Assembly (NCBI GenBank): GCA_946699065.1
Contig: CAMPDV010001177.1
Location: 1-64,000 of the forward strand
DNA length: 64,000 bases
Direction: 5' to 3'
Source: Loxodes magnus
Taxonomy: Eukaryota; Ciliophora; Karyorelictea; Loxodida; Loxodidae
The position numbers were made by a program, and so were the translations under genes. Below, piece by piece: positions 25,221 through 40,200 of this stretch. Below the pieces are notes generated by a model that saw nothing but the letters and a program-made list of their open reading frames with translations, did not search any database and had not been told where the DNA came from. The first letter of the stretch is position 1, and each line of letters starts with the position of its first letter.

Positions 25221-28200
25221 GAGGATTAAGTGTGTGATTGTTTTTTTATAAAAAGAAAGTAAAATAAAAAAAGGATGAAAATGGTATTTAAAGGAAAAGT
25301 AGGTTTAAGTGAGTTTAAGTAATTCATAGAAAAGAAGTCGAAGAGAAAAAAATGTAAGTGAGAGAGGATTAAGTGTGTGATTGTTTTTTTATAAAAAGAA
25401 AGTAAAATAAAAAAAGGATGAAAATAAGTTTTTAAAGGAAAAGTAGGTTTAAGTGAGTTTAAGTAATTCATAGAAAAGAAGTCGAAGAGAAAAAAATGTA
25501 AGTGAGAGAGGATTAAGTGTGTGATTGTTTTTTTATAAAAAGAAAGTAAAATAAAAAAAGGATGAAAATGGTATTTAAAGGAAAAGTAGGTTTAAGTGAG
25601 TTTAAGTAATTCATAGAAAAGAAGTCGAAGAGAAAAAAATGTAAGTGAGAGAGGATTAAGTGTGTGATTGTTTTTTATAAAAAGAAAGTAAAATAAAAAA
25701 AGGATGAAAATGGTATTTAAAGGAAAAGTAGGTTTAAGTGAGTTTAAGTAATTCATAGAAAAGAAGTCGAAGAGAAAAAAATGTAAGTGAGAGAGGATTA
25801 AGTGTGTGATTGTTTTTTATAAAAAGAAAGTAAAATAAAAAAAGGATGAAAATGGTATTTAAAGGAAAAGTAGGTTTAAGTGAGTTTAAGTAATTCATAG
25901 AAAAGAAGTCGAAGAGAAAAAAATGTAAGTGAGAGAGGATTAAGTGTGTGATTGTTTTTTATAAAAAGAAAGTAAAATAAAAAAAGGATGAAAATGGTAT
26001 TTAAAGGAAAAGTAGGTTTAAGTGAGTTTAAGTAATTCATAGAAAAGAAGTCGAAGAGAAAAAAATGTAAGTGAGAGAGGATTAAGTGTGTGATTGTTTT
26101 TTTATAAAAAGAAAGTAAAATAAAAAAAGGATGAAAATGGTATTTAAAGGAAAAGTAGGTTTAAGTGAGTTTAAGTAATTCATAGAAAAGAAGTCGAAGA
26201 GAAAAAAATGTAAGTGAGAGAGGATTAAGTGTGTGATTGTTTTTTTATAAAAAGAAAGTAAAATAAAAAAAGGATGAAAATAAGTTTTTAAAGGAAAAGT
26301 AGGTTTAAGTGAGTTTAAGTAATTCATAGAAAAGAAGTCGAAGAGAAAAAAATGTAAGTGAGAGAGGATTAAGTGTGTGATTGTTTTTTATAAAAAGAAA
26401 GTAAAATAAAAAAAGGATGAAAATGGTATTTAAAGGAAAAGTAGGTTTAAGTGAGTTTAAGTAATTCATAGAAAAGAAGTCGAAGAGAAAAAAATGTAAG
26501 TGAGAGAGGATTAAGTGTGTGATTGTTTTTTTATAAAAAGAAAGTAAAATAAAAAAAGATGAAAATGGTATTTAAAGGAAAAGTAGGTTTAAGTGAGTTT
26601 AAGTAATTCATAGAAAAGAAGTCGAAGAGAAAAATATGTAAGTGAGAGAGGATTAAGTGTGTGATTGTTTTTTATAAAAAGAAAGTAAAATAAAAAAAGG
26701 ATGAAAATAAGTTTTTAAAGGAAAAGTAGGTTTAAGTGAGTTTAAGTAATTCATAGAAAAGAAGTCGAAGAGAAAAAAATGTAAGTGAGAGAGGATTAAG
26801 TGTGTGATTGTTTTTTATAAAAAGAAAGTAAAATAAAAAAAGGATGAAAATAAGTTTTTAAAGGAAAAGTAGGTTTAAGTGAGTTTAAGTAATTCATAGA
26901 AAAGAAGTCGAAGAGAAAAAAATGTAAGTGAGAGAGGATTAAGTGTGTGATTGTTTTTTTATAAAAAGAAAGTAAAATAAAAAAAGATGAAAATAAGTTT
27001 TTAAAGGAAAAGTAGGTTTAAGTGAGTTTAAGTAATTCATAGAAAAGAAGTCGAAGAGAAAAATATGTAAGTGAGAGAGGATTAAGTGTGTGATTGTTTT
27101 TTATAAAAAGAAAGTAAAATAAAAAAAGGATGAAAATGGTATTTAAAGGAAAAGTAGGTTTAAGTGAGTTTAAGTAATTCATAGAAAAGAAGTCGAAGAG
27201 AAAAAAATGTAAGTGAGAGAGGATTAAGTGTGTGATTGTTTTTTTATAAAAAGAAAGTAAAATAAAAAAAGATGAAAATGGTATTTAAAGGAAAAGTAGG
27301 TTTAAGTGAGTTTAAGTAATTCATAGAAAAGAAGTCGAAGAGAAAAATATGTAAGTGAGAGAGGATTAAGTGTGTGATTGTTTTTTATAAAAAGAAAGTA
27401 AAATAAAAAAAGGATGAAAATAAGTTTTTAAAGGAAAAGTAGGTTTAAGTGAGTTTAAGTAATTCATAGAAAAGAAGTCGAAGAGAAAAAAATGTAAGTG
27501 AGAGAGGATTAAGTGTGTGATTGTTTTTTATAAAAAGAAAGTAAAATAAAAAAAGGATGAAAATAAGTTTTTAAAGGAAAAGTAGGTTTAAGTGAGTTTA
27601 AGTAATTCATAGAAAAGAAGTCGAAGAGAAAAAAATGTAAGTGAGAGAGGATTAAGTGTGTGATTGTTTTTTTATAAAAAGAAAGTAAAATAAAAAAAGA
27701 TGAAAATGGTATTTAAAGGAAAAGTAGGTTTAAGTGAGTTTAAGTAATTCATAGAAAAGAAGTCGAAGAGAAAAATATGTAAGTGAGAGAGGATTAAGTG
27801 TGTGATTGTTTTTTATAAAAAGAAAGTAAAATAAAAAAAGATGAAAATGGTATTTAAAGGAAAAGTAGGTTTAAGTGAGTTTAAGTAATTCATAGAAAAG
27901 AAGTCGAAGAGAAAAAAATGTAAGTGAGAGAGGATTAAGTGTGTGATTGTTTTTTTATAAAAAGAAAGTAAAATAAAAAAAGGATGAAAATGGTATTTAA
28001 AAAAAAAGTAGGTTTAAGTGAGTTTAAGTAATTCATAGAAAAGAAGTCGAAGAGAAAAAAATGTAAGTGAGAGAGGATTAAGTGTGTGATTGTTTTTTAT
28101 AAAAAGAAAGTAAAATAAAAAAAGGATGAAAATAAGTTTTTAAAGGAAAAGTAGGTTTAAGTGAGTTTAAGTAATTCATAGAAAAGAAGTCGAAGAGAAA

Positions 28201-31200
28201 AAAATGTAAGTGAGAGAGGATTAAGTGTGTGATTGTTTTTTTATAAAAAGAAAGTAAAATAAAAAAAGGATGAAAATGGTATTTAAAGGAAAAGTAGGTT
28301 TAAGTGAGTTTAAGTAATTCATAGAAAAGAAGTCGAAGAGAAAAAAATGTAAGTGAGAGAGGATTAAGTGTGTGATTGTTTTTTATAAAAAGAAAGTAAA
28401 ATAAAAAAAGGATGAAAATGGTATTTAAAGGAAAAGTAGGTTTAAGTGAGTTTAAGTAATTCATAGAAAAGAAGTCGAAGAGAAAAATATGTAAGTGAGA
28501 GAGGATTAAGTGTGTGATTGTTTTTTTATAAAAAGAAAGTAAAATAAAAAAAGGATGAAAATGGTATTTAAAGGAAAAGTAGGTTTAAGTGAGTTTAAGT
28601 AATTCATAGAAAAGAAGTCGAAGAGAAAAAAATGTAAGTGAGAGAGGATTAAGTGTGTGATTGTTTTTTTTATAAAAAGAAAGTAAAATAAAAAAAGGAT
28701 GAAAAATGGTATTTAAAGGAAAAGTAGGTTTAAGTGAGTTTAAGTAATTCATAGAAAAGAAGTCGAAGAGAAAAAAATGTAAGTGAGAGAGGATTAAGTG
28801 TGTGATTGTTTTTTTATAAAAAGAAAGTAAAATAAAAAAAGGATGAAAATGGTATTTAAAGGAAAAGTAGGTTTAAGTGAGTTTAAGTAATTCATAGAAA
28901 AGAAGTCGAAGAGAAAAATATGTAAGTGAGAGAGGATTAAGTGTGTGATTGTTTTTTTATAAAAAGAAAGTAAAATAAAAAAAGGATGAAAATGGTATTT
29001 AAAGGAAAAGTAGGTTTAAGTGAGTTTAAGTAATTCATAGAAAAGAAGTCGAAGAGAAAAATATGTAAGTGAGAGAGGATTAAGTGTGTGATTGTTTTTT
29101 ATAAAAAGAAAGTAAAATAAAAAAAGGATGAAAATGGTATTTAAAGGAAAAGTAGGTTTAAGTGAGTTTAAGTAATTCATAGAAAAGAAGTCGAAGAAAA
29201 AAAAATGTAAGTGAGAGAGGATTAAGTGTGTGATTGTTTTTTTTATAAAAAGAAAGTAAAATAAAAAAAGATGAAAATGGTATTTAAAGGAAAAGTAGGT
29301 TTAAGTGAGTTTAAGTAATTCATAGAAAAGAAGTCGAAGAGAAAAAAATGTAAGTGAGAGAGGATTAAGTGTGTGATTGTTTTTATAAAAAGAAAGTAAA
29401 ATAAAAAAAGGATGAAAATAAGTTTTTAAAGGAAAAGTAGGTTTAAGTGAGTTTAAGTAATTCATAGAAAAGAAGTCGAAGAGAAAAAAATGTAAGTGAG
29501 AGAGGATTAAGTGTGTGATTGTTTTTTATAAAAAGAAAGTAAAATAAAAAAAGGATGAAAATGGTATTTAAAGGAAAAGTAGGTTTAAGTGAGTTTAAGT
29601 AATTCATAGAAAAGAAGTCGAAGAGAAAAAAATGTAAGTGAGAGAGGATTAAGTGTGTGATTGTTTTTTTATAAAAAGAAAGTAAAATAAAAAAAGATGA
29701 AAATGGTATTTAAAGGAAAAGTAGGTTTAAGTGAGTTTAAGTAATTCATAGAAAAGAAGTCGAAGAGAAAAAAATGTAAGTGAGAGAGGATTAAGTGTGT
29801 GATTGTTTTTTATAAAAAGAAAGTAAAATAAAAAAAGGATGAAAATAAGTTTTTAAAGGAAAAGTAGGTTTAAGTGAGTTTAAGTAATTCATAGAAAAGA
29901 AGTCGAAGAGAAAAAAATGTAAGTGAGAGAGGATTAAGTGTGTGATTGTTTTTTTATAAAAAGAAAGTAAAATAAAAAAAGATGAAAATGGTATTTAAAG
30001 GAAAAGTAGGTTTAAGTGAGTTTAAGTAATTCATAGAAAAGAAGTCGAAGAGAAAAATATGTAAGTGAGAGAGGATTAAGTGTGTGATTGTTTTTTATAA
30101 AAAGAAAGTAAAATAAAAAAAGGATGAAAATGGTATTTAAAGGAAAAGTAGGTTTAAGTGAGTTTAAGTAATTCATAGAAAAGAAGTCGAAGAGAAAAAA
30201 ATGTAAGTGAGAGAGGATTAAGTGTGTGATTGTTTTTTTATAAAAAGAAAGTAAAATAAAAAAAGATGAAAATGGTATTTAAAGGAAAAGTAGGTTTAAG
30301 TGAGTTTAAGTAATTCATAGAAAAGAAGTCGAAGAGAAAAAAATGTAAGTGAGAGAGGATTAAGTGTGTGATTGTTTTTTTATAAAAAGAAAGTAAAATA
30401 AAAAAAGGATGAAAATGGTATTTAAAGGAAAAGTAGGTTTAAGTGAGTTTAAGTAATTCATAGAAAAGAAGTCGAAGAGAAAAATATGTAAGTGAGAGAG
30501 GATTAAGTGTGTGATTGTTTTTTTATAAAAAGAAAGTAAAATAAAAAAAGGATGAAAATGGTATTTAAAGGAAAAGTAGGTTTAAGTGAGTTTAAGTAAT
30601 TCATAGAAAAGAAGTCGAAGAGAAAAATATGTAAGTGAGAGAGGATTAAGTGTGTGATTGTTTTTTATAAAAAGAAAGTAAAATAAAAAAAGGATGAAAA
30701 TGGTATTTAAAGGAAAAGTAGGTTTAAGTGAGTTTAAGTAATTCATAGAAAAGAAGTCGAAGAAAAAAAAATGTAAGTGAGAGAGGATTAAGTGTGTGAT
30801 TGTTTTTTTATAAAAAGAAAGTAAAATAAAAAAAGATGAAAATGGTATTTAAAGGAAAAGTAGGTTTAAGTGAGTTTAAGTAATTCATAGAAAAGAAGTC
30901 GAAGAGAAAAAAATGTAAGTGAGAGAGGATTAAGTGTGTGATTGTTTTTTATAAAAAGAAAGTAAAATAAAAAAAGGATGAAAATAAGTTTTTAAAGGAA
31001 AAGTAGGTTTAAGTGAGTTTAAGTAATTCATAGAAAAGAAGTCGAAGAGAAAAAAATGTAAGTGAGAGAGGATTAAGTGTGTGATTGTTTTTTATAAAAA
31101 GAAAGTAAAATAAAAAAAGGATGAAAATGGTATTTAAAGGAAAAGTAGGTTTAAGTGAGTTTAAGTAATTCATAGAAAAGAAGTCGAAGAGAAAAAAATG

Positions 31201-34200
31201 TAAGTGAGAGAGGATTAAGTGTGTGATTGTTTTTTTATAAAAAGAAAGTAAAATAAAAAAAGGATGAAAATGGTATTTAAAAAAAAAGTAGGTTTAAGTG
31301 AGTTTAAGTAATTCATAGAAAAGAAGTCGAAGAGAAAAAAATGTAAGTGAGAGAGGATTAAGTGTGTGATTGTTTTTTATAAAAAGAAAGTAAAATAAAA
31401 AAAGATGAAAATGGTATTTAAAGGAAAAGTAGGTTTAAGTGAGTTTAAGTAATTCATAGAAAAGAAGTCGAAGAGAAAAAAATGTAAGTGAGAGAGGATT
31501 AAGTGTGTGATTGTTTTTTATAAAAAGAAAGTAAAATAAAAAAAGGATGAAAATAAGTTTTTAAAGGAAAAGTAGGTTTAAGTGAGTTTAAGTAATTCAT
31601 AGAAAAGAAGTCGAAGAGAAAAAAATGTAAGTGAGAGAGGATTAAGTGTGTGATTGTTTTTTTATAAAAAGAAAGTAAAATAAAAAAAGATGAAAATGGT
31701 ATTTAAAGGAAAAGTAGGTTTAAGTGAGTTTAAGTAATTCATAGAAAAGAAGTCGAAGAGAAAAAAATGTAAGTGAGAGAGGATTAAGTGTGTGATTGTT
31801 TTTTTATAAAAAGAAAGTAAAATAAAAAAAGATGAAAATGGTATTTAAAGGAAAAGTAGGTTTAAGTGAGTTTAAGTAATTCATAGAAAAGAAGTCGAAG
31901 AGAAAAAAATGTAAGTGAGAGAGGATTAAGTGTGTGATTGTTTTTTTATAAAAAGAAAGTAAAATAAAAAAAGATGAAAATGGTATTTAAAGGAAAAGTA
32001 GGTTTAAGTGAGTTTAAGTAATTCATAGAAAAGAAGTCGAAGAGAAAAAAATGTAAGTGAGAGAGGATTAAGTGTGTGATTGTTTTTTTATAAAAAGAAA
32101 GTAAAATAAAAAAAGATGAAAATGGTATTTAAAGGAAAAGTAGGTTTAAGTGAGTTTAAGTAATTCATAGAAAAGAAGTCGAAGAGAAAAAAATGTAAGT
32201 GAGAGAGGATTAAGTGTGTGATTGTTTTTTATAAAAAGAAAGTAAAATAAAAAAAGATGAAAATGGTATTTAAAGGAAAAGTAGGTTTAAGTGAGTTTAA
32301 GTAATTCATAGAAAAGAAGTCGAAGAGAAAAAAATGTAAGTGAGAGAGGATTAAGTGTGTGATTGTTTTTTTATAAAAAGAAAGTAAAATAAAAAAAGGA
32401 TGAAAATGGTATTTAAAGGAAAAGTAGGTTTAAGTGAGTTTAAGTAATTCATAGAAAAGAAGTCGAAGAGAAAAAAATGTAAGTGAGAGAGGATTAAGTG
32501 TGTGATTGTTTTTTATAAAAAGAAAGTAAAATAAAAAAAGGATGAAAATGGTATTTAAAGGAAAAGTAGGTTTAAGTGAGTTTAAGTAATTCATAGAAAA
32601 GAAGTCGAAGAAAAAAAAATGTAAGTGAGAGAGGATTAAGTGTGTGATTGTTTTTTTATAAAAAGAAAGTAAAATAAAAAAAGGATGAAAATGGTATTTA
32701 AAAAAAAAGTAGGTTTAAGTGAGTTTAAGTAATTCATAGAAAAGAAGTCGAAGAGAAAAAAATGTAAGTGAGAGAGGATTAAGTGTGTGATTGTTTTTTA
32801 TAAAAAGAAAGTAAAATAAAAAAAGGATGAAAATAAGTTTTTAAAGGAAAAGTAGGTTTAAGTGAGTTTAAGTAATTCATAGAAAAGAAGTCGAAGAGAA
32901 AAAAATGTAAGTGAGAGAGGATTAAGTGTGTGATTGTTTTTTATAAAAAGAAAGTAAAATAAAAAAAGGATGAAAATGGTATTTAAAGGAAAAGTAGGTT
33001 TAAGTGAGTTTAAGTAATTCATAGAAAAGAAGTCGAAGAGAAAAAAATGTAAGTGAGAGAGGATTAAGTGTGTGATTGTTTTTTTATAAAAAGAAAGTAA
33101 AATAAAAAAAGATGAAAATGGTATTTAAAGGAAAAGTAGGTTTAAGTGAGTTTAAGTAATTCATAGAAAAGAAGTCGAAGAGAAAAAAATGTAAGTGAGA
33201 GAGGATTAAGTGTGTGATTGTTTTTTTATAAAAAGAAAGTAAAATAAAAAATGGATGAAAATAAGTTTTTAAAGGAAAAGTAGGTTTAAGTGAGTTTAAG
33301 TAATTCATAGAAAAGAAGTCGAAGAGAAAAAAATGTAAGTGAGAGAGGATTAAGTGTGTGATTGTTTTTTATAAAAAGAAAGTAAAATAAAAAAAGGATG
33401 AAAATGGTATTTAAAGGAAAAGTAGGTTTAAGTGAGTTTAAGTAATTCATAGAAAAGAAGTCGAAGAGAAAAAAATGTAAGTGAGAGAGGATTAAGTGTG
33501 TGATTGTTTTTTATAAAAAGAAAGTAAAATAAAAAAAGGATGAAAATAAGTTTTTAAAGGAAAAGTAGGTTTAAGTGAGTTTAAGTAATTCATAGAAAAG
33601 AAGTCGAAGAGAAAAAAATGTAAGTGAGAGAGGATTAAGTGTGTGATTGTTTTTTATAAAAAGAAAGTAAAATAAAAAAAGGATGAAAATGGTATTTAAA
33701 GGAAAAGTAGGTTTAAGTGAGTTTAAGTAATTCATAGAAAAGAAGTCGAAGAGAAAAAAATGTAAGTGAGAGAGGATTAAGTGTGTGATTGTTTTTTTAT
33801 AAAAAGAAAGTAAAATAAAAAAAGATGAAAATGGTATTTAAAGGAAAAGTAGGTTTAAGTGAGTTTAAGTAATTCATAGAAAAGAAGTCGAAGAGAAAAA
33901 AATGTAAGTGAGAGAGGATTAAGTGTGTGATTGTTTTTTATAAAAAGAAAGTAAAATAAAAAAAGGATGAAAATGGTATTTAAAGGAAAAGTAGGTTTAA
34001 GTGAGTTTAAGTAATTCATAGAAAAGAAGTCGAAGAGAAAAAAATGTAAGTGAGAGAGGATTAAGTGTGTGATTGTTTTTTTATAAAAAGAAAGTAAAAT
34101 AAAAAAAGATGAAAATGGTATTTAAAGGAAAAGTAGGTTTAAGTGAGTTTAAGTAATTCATAGAAAAGAAGTCGAAGAGAAAAAAATGTAAGTGAGAGAG

Positions 34201-37200
34201 GATTAAGTGTGTGATTGTTTTTTATAAAAAGAAAGTAAAATAAAAAAAGGATGAAAATGGTATTTAAAGGAAAAGTAGGTTTAAGTGAGTTTAAGTAATT
34301 CATAGAAAAGAAGTCGAAGAGAAAAAAATGTAAGTGAGAGAGGATTAAGTGTGTGATTGTTTTTTTATAAAAAGAAAGTAAAATAAAAAAAGGATGAAAA
34401 TGGTATTTAAAGGAAAAGTAGGTTTAAGTGAGTTTAAGTAATTCATAGAAAAGAAGTCGAAGAGAAAAAAATGTAAGTGAGAGAGGATTAAGTGTGTGAT
34501 TGTTTTTTTATAAAAAGAAAGTAAAATAAAAAAAGGATGAAAATGGTATTTAAAGGAAAAGTAGGTTTAAGTGAGTTTAAGTAATTCATAGAAAAGAAGT
34601 CGAAGAGAAAAAAATGTAAGTGAGAGAGGATTAAGTGTGTGATTGTTTTTTTATAAAAAGAAAGTAAAATAAAAAATGGATGAAAAGGTAGTTAAAGGAA
34701 AAGTAGGTTTAAGTGAGTTTAAGTAATTCATAGAAAAGAAGTCGAAGAGAAAAAAATGTAAGTGAGAGAGGATTAAGTGTGTGATTGTTTTTTTATAAAA
34801 AGAAAGTAAAATAAAAAAAGGATGAAAATGGTATTTAAAGGAAAAGTAGGTTTAAGTGAGTTTAAGTAATTCATAGAAAAGAAGTCGAAGAGAAAAAAAT
34901 GTAAGTGAGAGAGGATTAAGTGTGTGATTGTTTTTTTATAAAAAGAAAGTAAAATAAAAAAAGATGAAAATGGTATTTAAAGGAAAAGTAGGTTTAAGTG
35001 AGTTTAAGTAATTCATAGAAAAGAAGTCGAAGAGAAAAAAATGTAAGTGAGAGAGGATTAAGTGTGTGATTGTTTTTTATAAAAAGAAAGTAAAATAAAA
35101 AAGGATGAAAATAAGTTTTTAAAGGAAAAGTAGGTTTAAGTGAGTTTAAGTAATTCATAGAAAAGAAGTCGAAGAGAAAAAAATGTAAGTGAGAGAGGAT
35201 TAAGTGTGTGATTGTTTTTTTATAAAAAGAAAGTAAAATAAAAAAAGATGAAAATGGTATTTAAAGGAAAAGTAGGTTTAAGTGAGTTTAAGTAATTCAT
35301 AGAAAAGAAGTCGAAGAGAAAAAAATGTAAGTGAGAGAGGATTAAGTGTGTGATTGTTTTTTTATAAAAAGAAAGTAAAATAAAAAAAGATGAAAATGGT
35401 ATTTAAAGGAAAAGTAGGTTTAAGTGAGTTTAAGTAATTCATAGAAAAGAAGTCGAAGAGAAAAATATGTAAGTGAGAGAGGATTAAGTGTGTGATTGTT
35501 TTTTATAAAAAGAAAGTAAAATAAAAAAAGATGAAAATGGTATTTAAAGGAAAAGTAGGTTTAAGTGAGTTTAAGTAATTCATAGAAAAGAAGTCGAATA
35601 GAAAAATATGTAAGTGAGAGAGGATTAAGTGTGTGATTGTTTTTTATAAAAAGAAAGTAAAATAAAAAAAGATGAAAATGGTATTTAAAGGAAAAGTAGG
35701 TTTAAGTGAGTTTAAGTAATTCATAGAAAAGAAGTCGAAGAGAAAAAAATGTAAGTGAGAGAGGATTAAGTGTGTGATTGTTTTTTTATAAAAAGAAAGT
35801 AAAATAAAAAAAGGATGAAAATGGTATTTAAAGGAAAAGTAGGTTTAAGTGAGTTTAAGTAATTCATAGAAAAGAAGTCGAAGAGAAAAAAATGTAAGTG
35901 AGAGAGGATTAAGTGTGTGATTGTTTTTTTATAAAAAGAAAGTAAAATAAAAAAAGGATGAAAATAAGTTTTTAAAGGAAAAGTAGGTTTAAGTGAGTTT
36001 AAGTAATTCATAGAAAAGAAGTCGAAGAGAAAAAAATGTAAGTGAGAGAGGATTAAGTGTGTGATTGTTTTTTATAAAAAGAAAGTAAAATAAAAAAAGG
36101 ATGAAAATGGTATTTAAAGGAAAAGTAGGTTTAAGTGAGTTCAAGTAATTCATAGAAAAGAAGTCGAAGAGAAAAAAATGTAAGTGAGAGAGGATTAAGT
36201 GTGTGATTGTTTTTTTATAAAAAGAAAGTAAAATAAAAAAAGATGAAAATGGTATTTAAAGGAAAAGTAGGTTTAAGTGAGTTTAAGTAATTCATAGAAA
36301 AGAAGTCGAAGAGAAAAATATGTAAGTGAGAGAGGATTAAGTGTGTGATTGTTTTTTATAAAAAGAAAGTAAAATAAAAAAAAAATGAAAATAAGTTTTT
36401 AAAGGAAAAGTAGGTTTAAGTGAGTTTAAGTAATTCATAGAAAAGAAGTCGAAGAGAAAAAAATGTAAGTGAGAGAGGATTAAGTGTGTGATTGTTTTTT
36501 ATAAAAAGAAAGTAAAATAAAAAAAGGATGAAAATAAGTTTTTAAAGGAAAAGTAGGTTTAAGTGAGTTTAAGTAATTCATAGAAAAGAAGTCGAAGAGA
36601 AAAAAATGTAAGTGAGAGAGGATTAAGTGTGTGATTGTTTTTTTATAAAAAGAAAGTAAAATAAAAAAAGATGAAAATGGTATTTAAAGGAAAAGTAGGT
36701 TTAAGTGAGTTTAAGTAATTCATAGAAAAGAAGTCGAAGAGAAAAATATGTAAGTGAGAGAGGATTAAGTGTGTGATTGTTTTTTATAAAAAGAAAGTAA
36801 AATAAAAAAAGATGAAAATGGTATTTAAAGGAAAAGTAGGTTTAAGTGAGTTTAAGTAATTCATAGAAAAGAAGTCGAAGAGAAAAAAATGTAAGTGAGA
36901 GAGGATTAAGTGTGTGATTGTTTTTTTATAAAAAGAAAGTAAAATAAAAAAAGGATGAAAATGGTATTTAAAAAAAAAGTAGGTTTAAGTGAGTTTAAGT
37001 AATTCATAGAAAAGAAGTCGAAGAGAAAAAAATGTAAGTGAGAGAGGATTAAGTGTGTGATTGTTTTTTTATAAAAAGAAAGTAAAATAAAAAAAGGATG
37101 AAAATGGTATTTAAAGGAAAAGTAGGTTTAAGTGAGTTCAAGTAATTCATAGAAAAGAAGTCGAAGAGAAAAAAATGTAAGTGAGAGAGGATTAAGTGTG

Positions 37201-40200
37201 TGATTGTTTTTTTATAAAAAGAAAGTAAAATAAAAAAAGATGAAAATGGTATTTAAAGGAAAAGTAGGTTTAAGTGAGTTTAAGTAATTCATAGAAAAGA
37301 AGTCGAAGAGAAAAAAATGTAAGTGAGAGAGGATTAAGTGTGTGATTGTTTTTTTATAAAAAGAAAGTAAAATAAAAAAAGATGAAAATGGTATTTAAAG
37401 GAAAAGTAGGTTTAAGTGAGTTTAAGTAATTCATAGAAAAGAAGTCGAAGAGAAAAATATGTAAGTGAGAGAGGATTAAGTGTGTGATTGTTTTTTATAA
37501 AAAGAAAGTAAAATAAAAAAAGGATGAAAATGGTATTTAAAGGAAAAGTAGGTTTAAGTGAGTTTAAGTAATTCATAGAAAAGAAGTCGAAGAGAAAAAA
37601 ATGTAAGTGAGAGAGGATTAAGTGTGTGATTGTTTTTTTATAAAAAGAAAGTAAAATAAAAAAAGATGAAAATGGTATTTAAAGGAAAAGTAGGTTTAAG
37701 TGAGTTTAAGTAATTCATAGAAAAGAAGTCGAAGAGAAAAAAATGTAAGTGAGAGAGGATTAAGTGTGTGATTGTTTTTTTATAAAAAGAAAGTAAAATA
37801 AAAAAAGGATGAAAATGGTATTTAAAGGAAAAGTAGGTTTAAGTGAGTTTAAGTAATTCATAGAAAAGAAGTCGAAGAGAAAAAAATGTAAGTGAGAGAG
37901 GATTAAGTGTGTGATTGTTTTTTTATAAAAAGAAAGTAAAATAAAAAAAGGATGAAAATAAGTTTTTAAAGGAAAAGTAGGTTTAAGTGAGTTTAAGTAA
38001 TTCATAGAAAAGAAGTCGAAGAGAAAAAAATGTAAGTGAGAGAGGATTAAGTGTGTGATTGTTTTTTATAAAAAGAAAGTAAAATAAAAAAAGGATGAAA
38101 ATGGTATTTAAAGGAAAAGTAGGTTTAAGTGAGTTTAAGTAATTCATAGAAAAGAAGTCGAAGAGAAAAAAATGTAAGTGAGAGAGGATTAAGTGTGTGA
38201 TTGTTTTTTATAAAAAGAAAGTAAAATAAAAAAAGGATGAAAATGGTATTTAAAGGAAAAGTAGGTTTAAGTGAGTTTAAGTAATTCATAGAAAAGAAGT
38301 CGAAGAAAAAAAAATGTAAGTGAGAGAGGATTAAGTGTGTGATTGTTTTTTTATAAAAAGAAAGTAAAATAAAAAAAGGATGAAAATGGTATTTAAAGGA
38401 AAAGTAGGTTTAAGTGAGTTTAAGTAATTCATAGAAAAGAAGTCGAAGAGAAAAATATGTAAGTGAGAGAGGATTAAGTGTGTGATTGTTTTTTTATAAA
38501 AAGAAAGTAAAATAAAAAAAGATGAAAATGGTATTTAAAAAAAAAGTAGGTTTAAGTGAGTTTAAGTAATTCATAGAAAAGAAGTCGAAGAAAAAAAAAT
38601 GTAAGTGAGAGAGGATTAAGTGTGTGATTGTTTTTTTATAAAAAGAAAGTAAAATAAAAAATGGATGAAAATAAGTAGTTAAAGGAAAAGTAGGTTTAAG
38701 TGAGTTCAAGTAATTCATAGAAAAGAAGTCGAAGAGAAAAAAATGTAAGTGAGAGAGGATTAAGTGTGTGATTGTTTTTTTATAAAAAGAAAGTAAAATA
38801 AAAAAAGATGAAAATGGTATTTAAAGGAAAAGTAGGTTTAAGTGAGTTTAAGTAATTCATAGAAAAGAAGTCGAAGAGAAAAATATGTAAGTGAGAGAGG
38901 ATTAAGTGTGTGATTGTTTTTTATAAAAAGAAAGTAAAATAAAAAAAGATGAAAATGGTATTTAAAGGAAAAGTAGGTTTAAGTGAGTTTAAGTAATTCA
39001 TAGAAAAGAAGTCGAAGAGAAAAAAATGTAAGTGAGAGAGGATTAAGTGTGTGATTGTTTTTTTATAAAAAGAAAGTAAAATAAAAAAAGATGAAAATGG
39101 TATTTAAAGGAAAAGTAGGTTTAAGTGAGTTTAAGTAATTCATAGAAAAGAAGTCGAAGAGAAAAAAATGTAAGTGAGAGAGGATTAAGTGTGTGATTGT
39201 TTTTTATAAAAAGAAAGTAAAATAAAAAAAGATGAAAATGGTATTTAAAGGAAAAGTAGGTTTAAGTGAGTTTAAGTAATTCATAGAAAAGAAGTCGAAG
39301 AGAAAAAAATGTAAGTGAGAGAGGATTAAGTGTGTGATTGTTTTTTTATAAAAAGAAAGTAAAATAAAAAAAGATGAAAATGGTATTTAAAGGAAAAGTA
39401 GGTTTAAGTGAGTTTAAGTAATTCATAGAAAAGAAGTCGAAGAGAAAAAAATGTAAGTGAGAGAGGATTAAGTGTGTGATTGTTTTTTATAAAAAGAAAG
39501 TAAAATAAAAAAAGGATGAAAATAAGTTTTTAAAGGAAAAGTAGGTTTAAGTGAGTTTAAGTAATTCATAGAAAAGAAGTCGAAGAGAAAAAAATGTAAG
39601 TGAGAGAGGATTAAGTGTGTGATTGTTTTTTATAAAAAGAAAGTAAAATAAAAAAAGGATGAAAATGGTATTTAAAGGAAAAGTAGGTTTAAGTGAGTTT
39701 AAGTAATTCATAGAAAAGAAGTCGAAGAGAAAAAAATGTAAGTGAGAGAGGATTAAGTGTGTGATTGTTTTTTTATAAAAAGAAAGTAAAATAAAAAAAG
39801 ATGAAAATGGTATTTAAAGGAAAAGTAGGTTTAAGTGAGTTTAAGTAATTCATAGAAAAGAAGTCGAAGAGAAAAAAATGTAAGTGAGAGAGGATTAAGT
39901 GTGTGATTGTTTTTTATAAAAAGAAAGTAAAATAAAAAAAGGATGAAAATGGTATTTAAAGGAAAAGTAGGTTTAAGTGAGTTTAAGTAATTCATAGAAA
40001 AGAAGTCGAAGAGAAAAAAATGTAAGTGAGAGAGGATTAAGTGTGTGATTGTTTTTTATAAAAAGAAAGTAAAATAAAAAAAGGATGAAAATAAGTTTTT
40101 AAAGGAAAAGTAGGTTTAAGTGAGTTTAAGTAATTCATAGAAAAGAAGTCGAAGAGAAAAAAATGTAAGTGAGAGAGGATTAAGTGTGTGATTGTTTTTT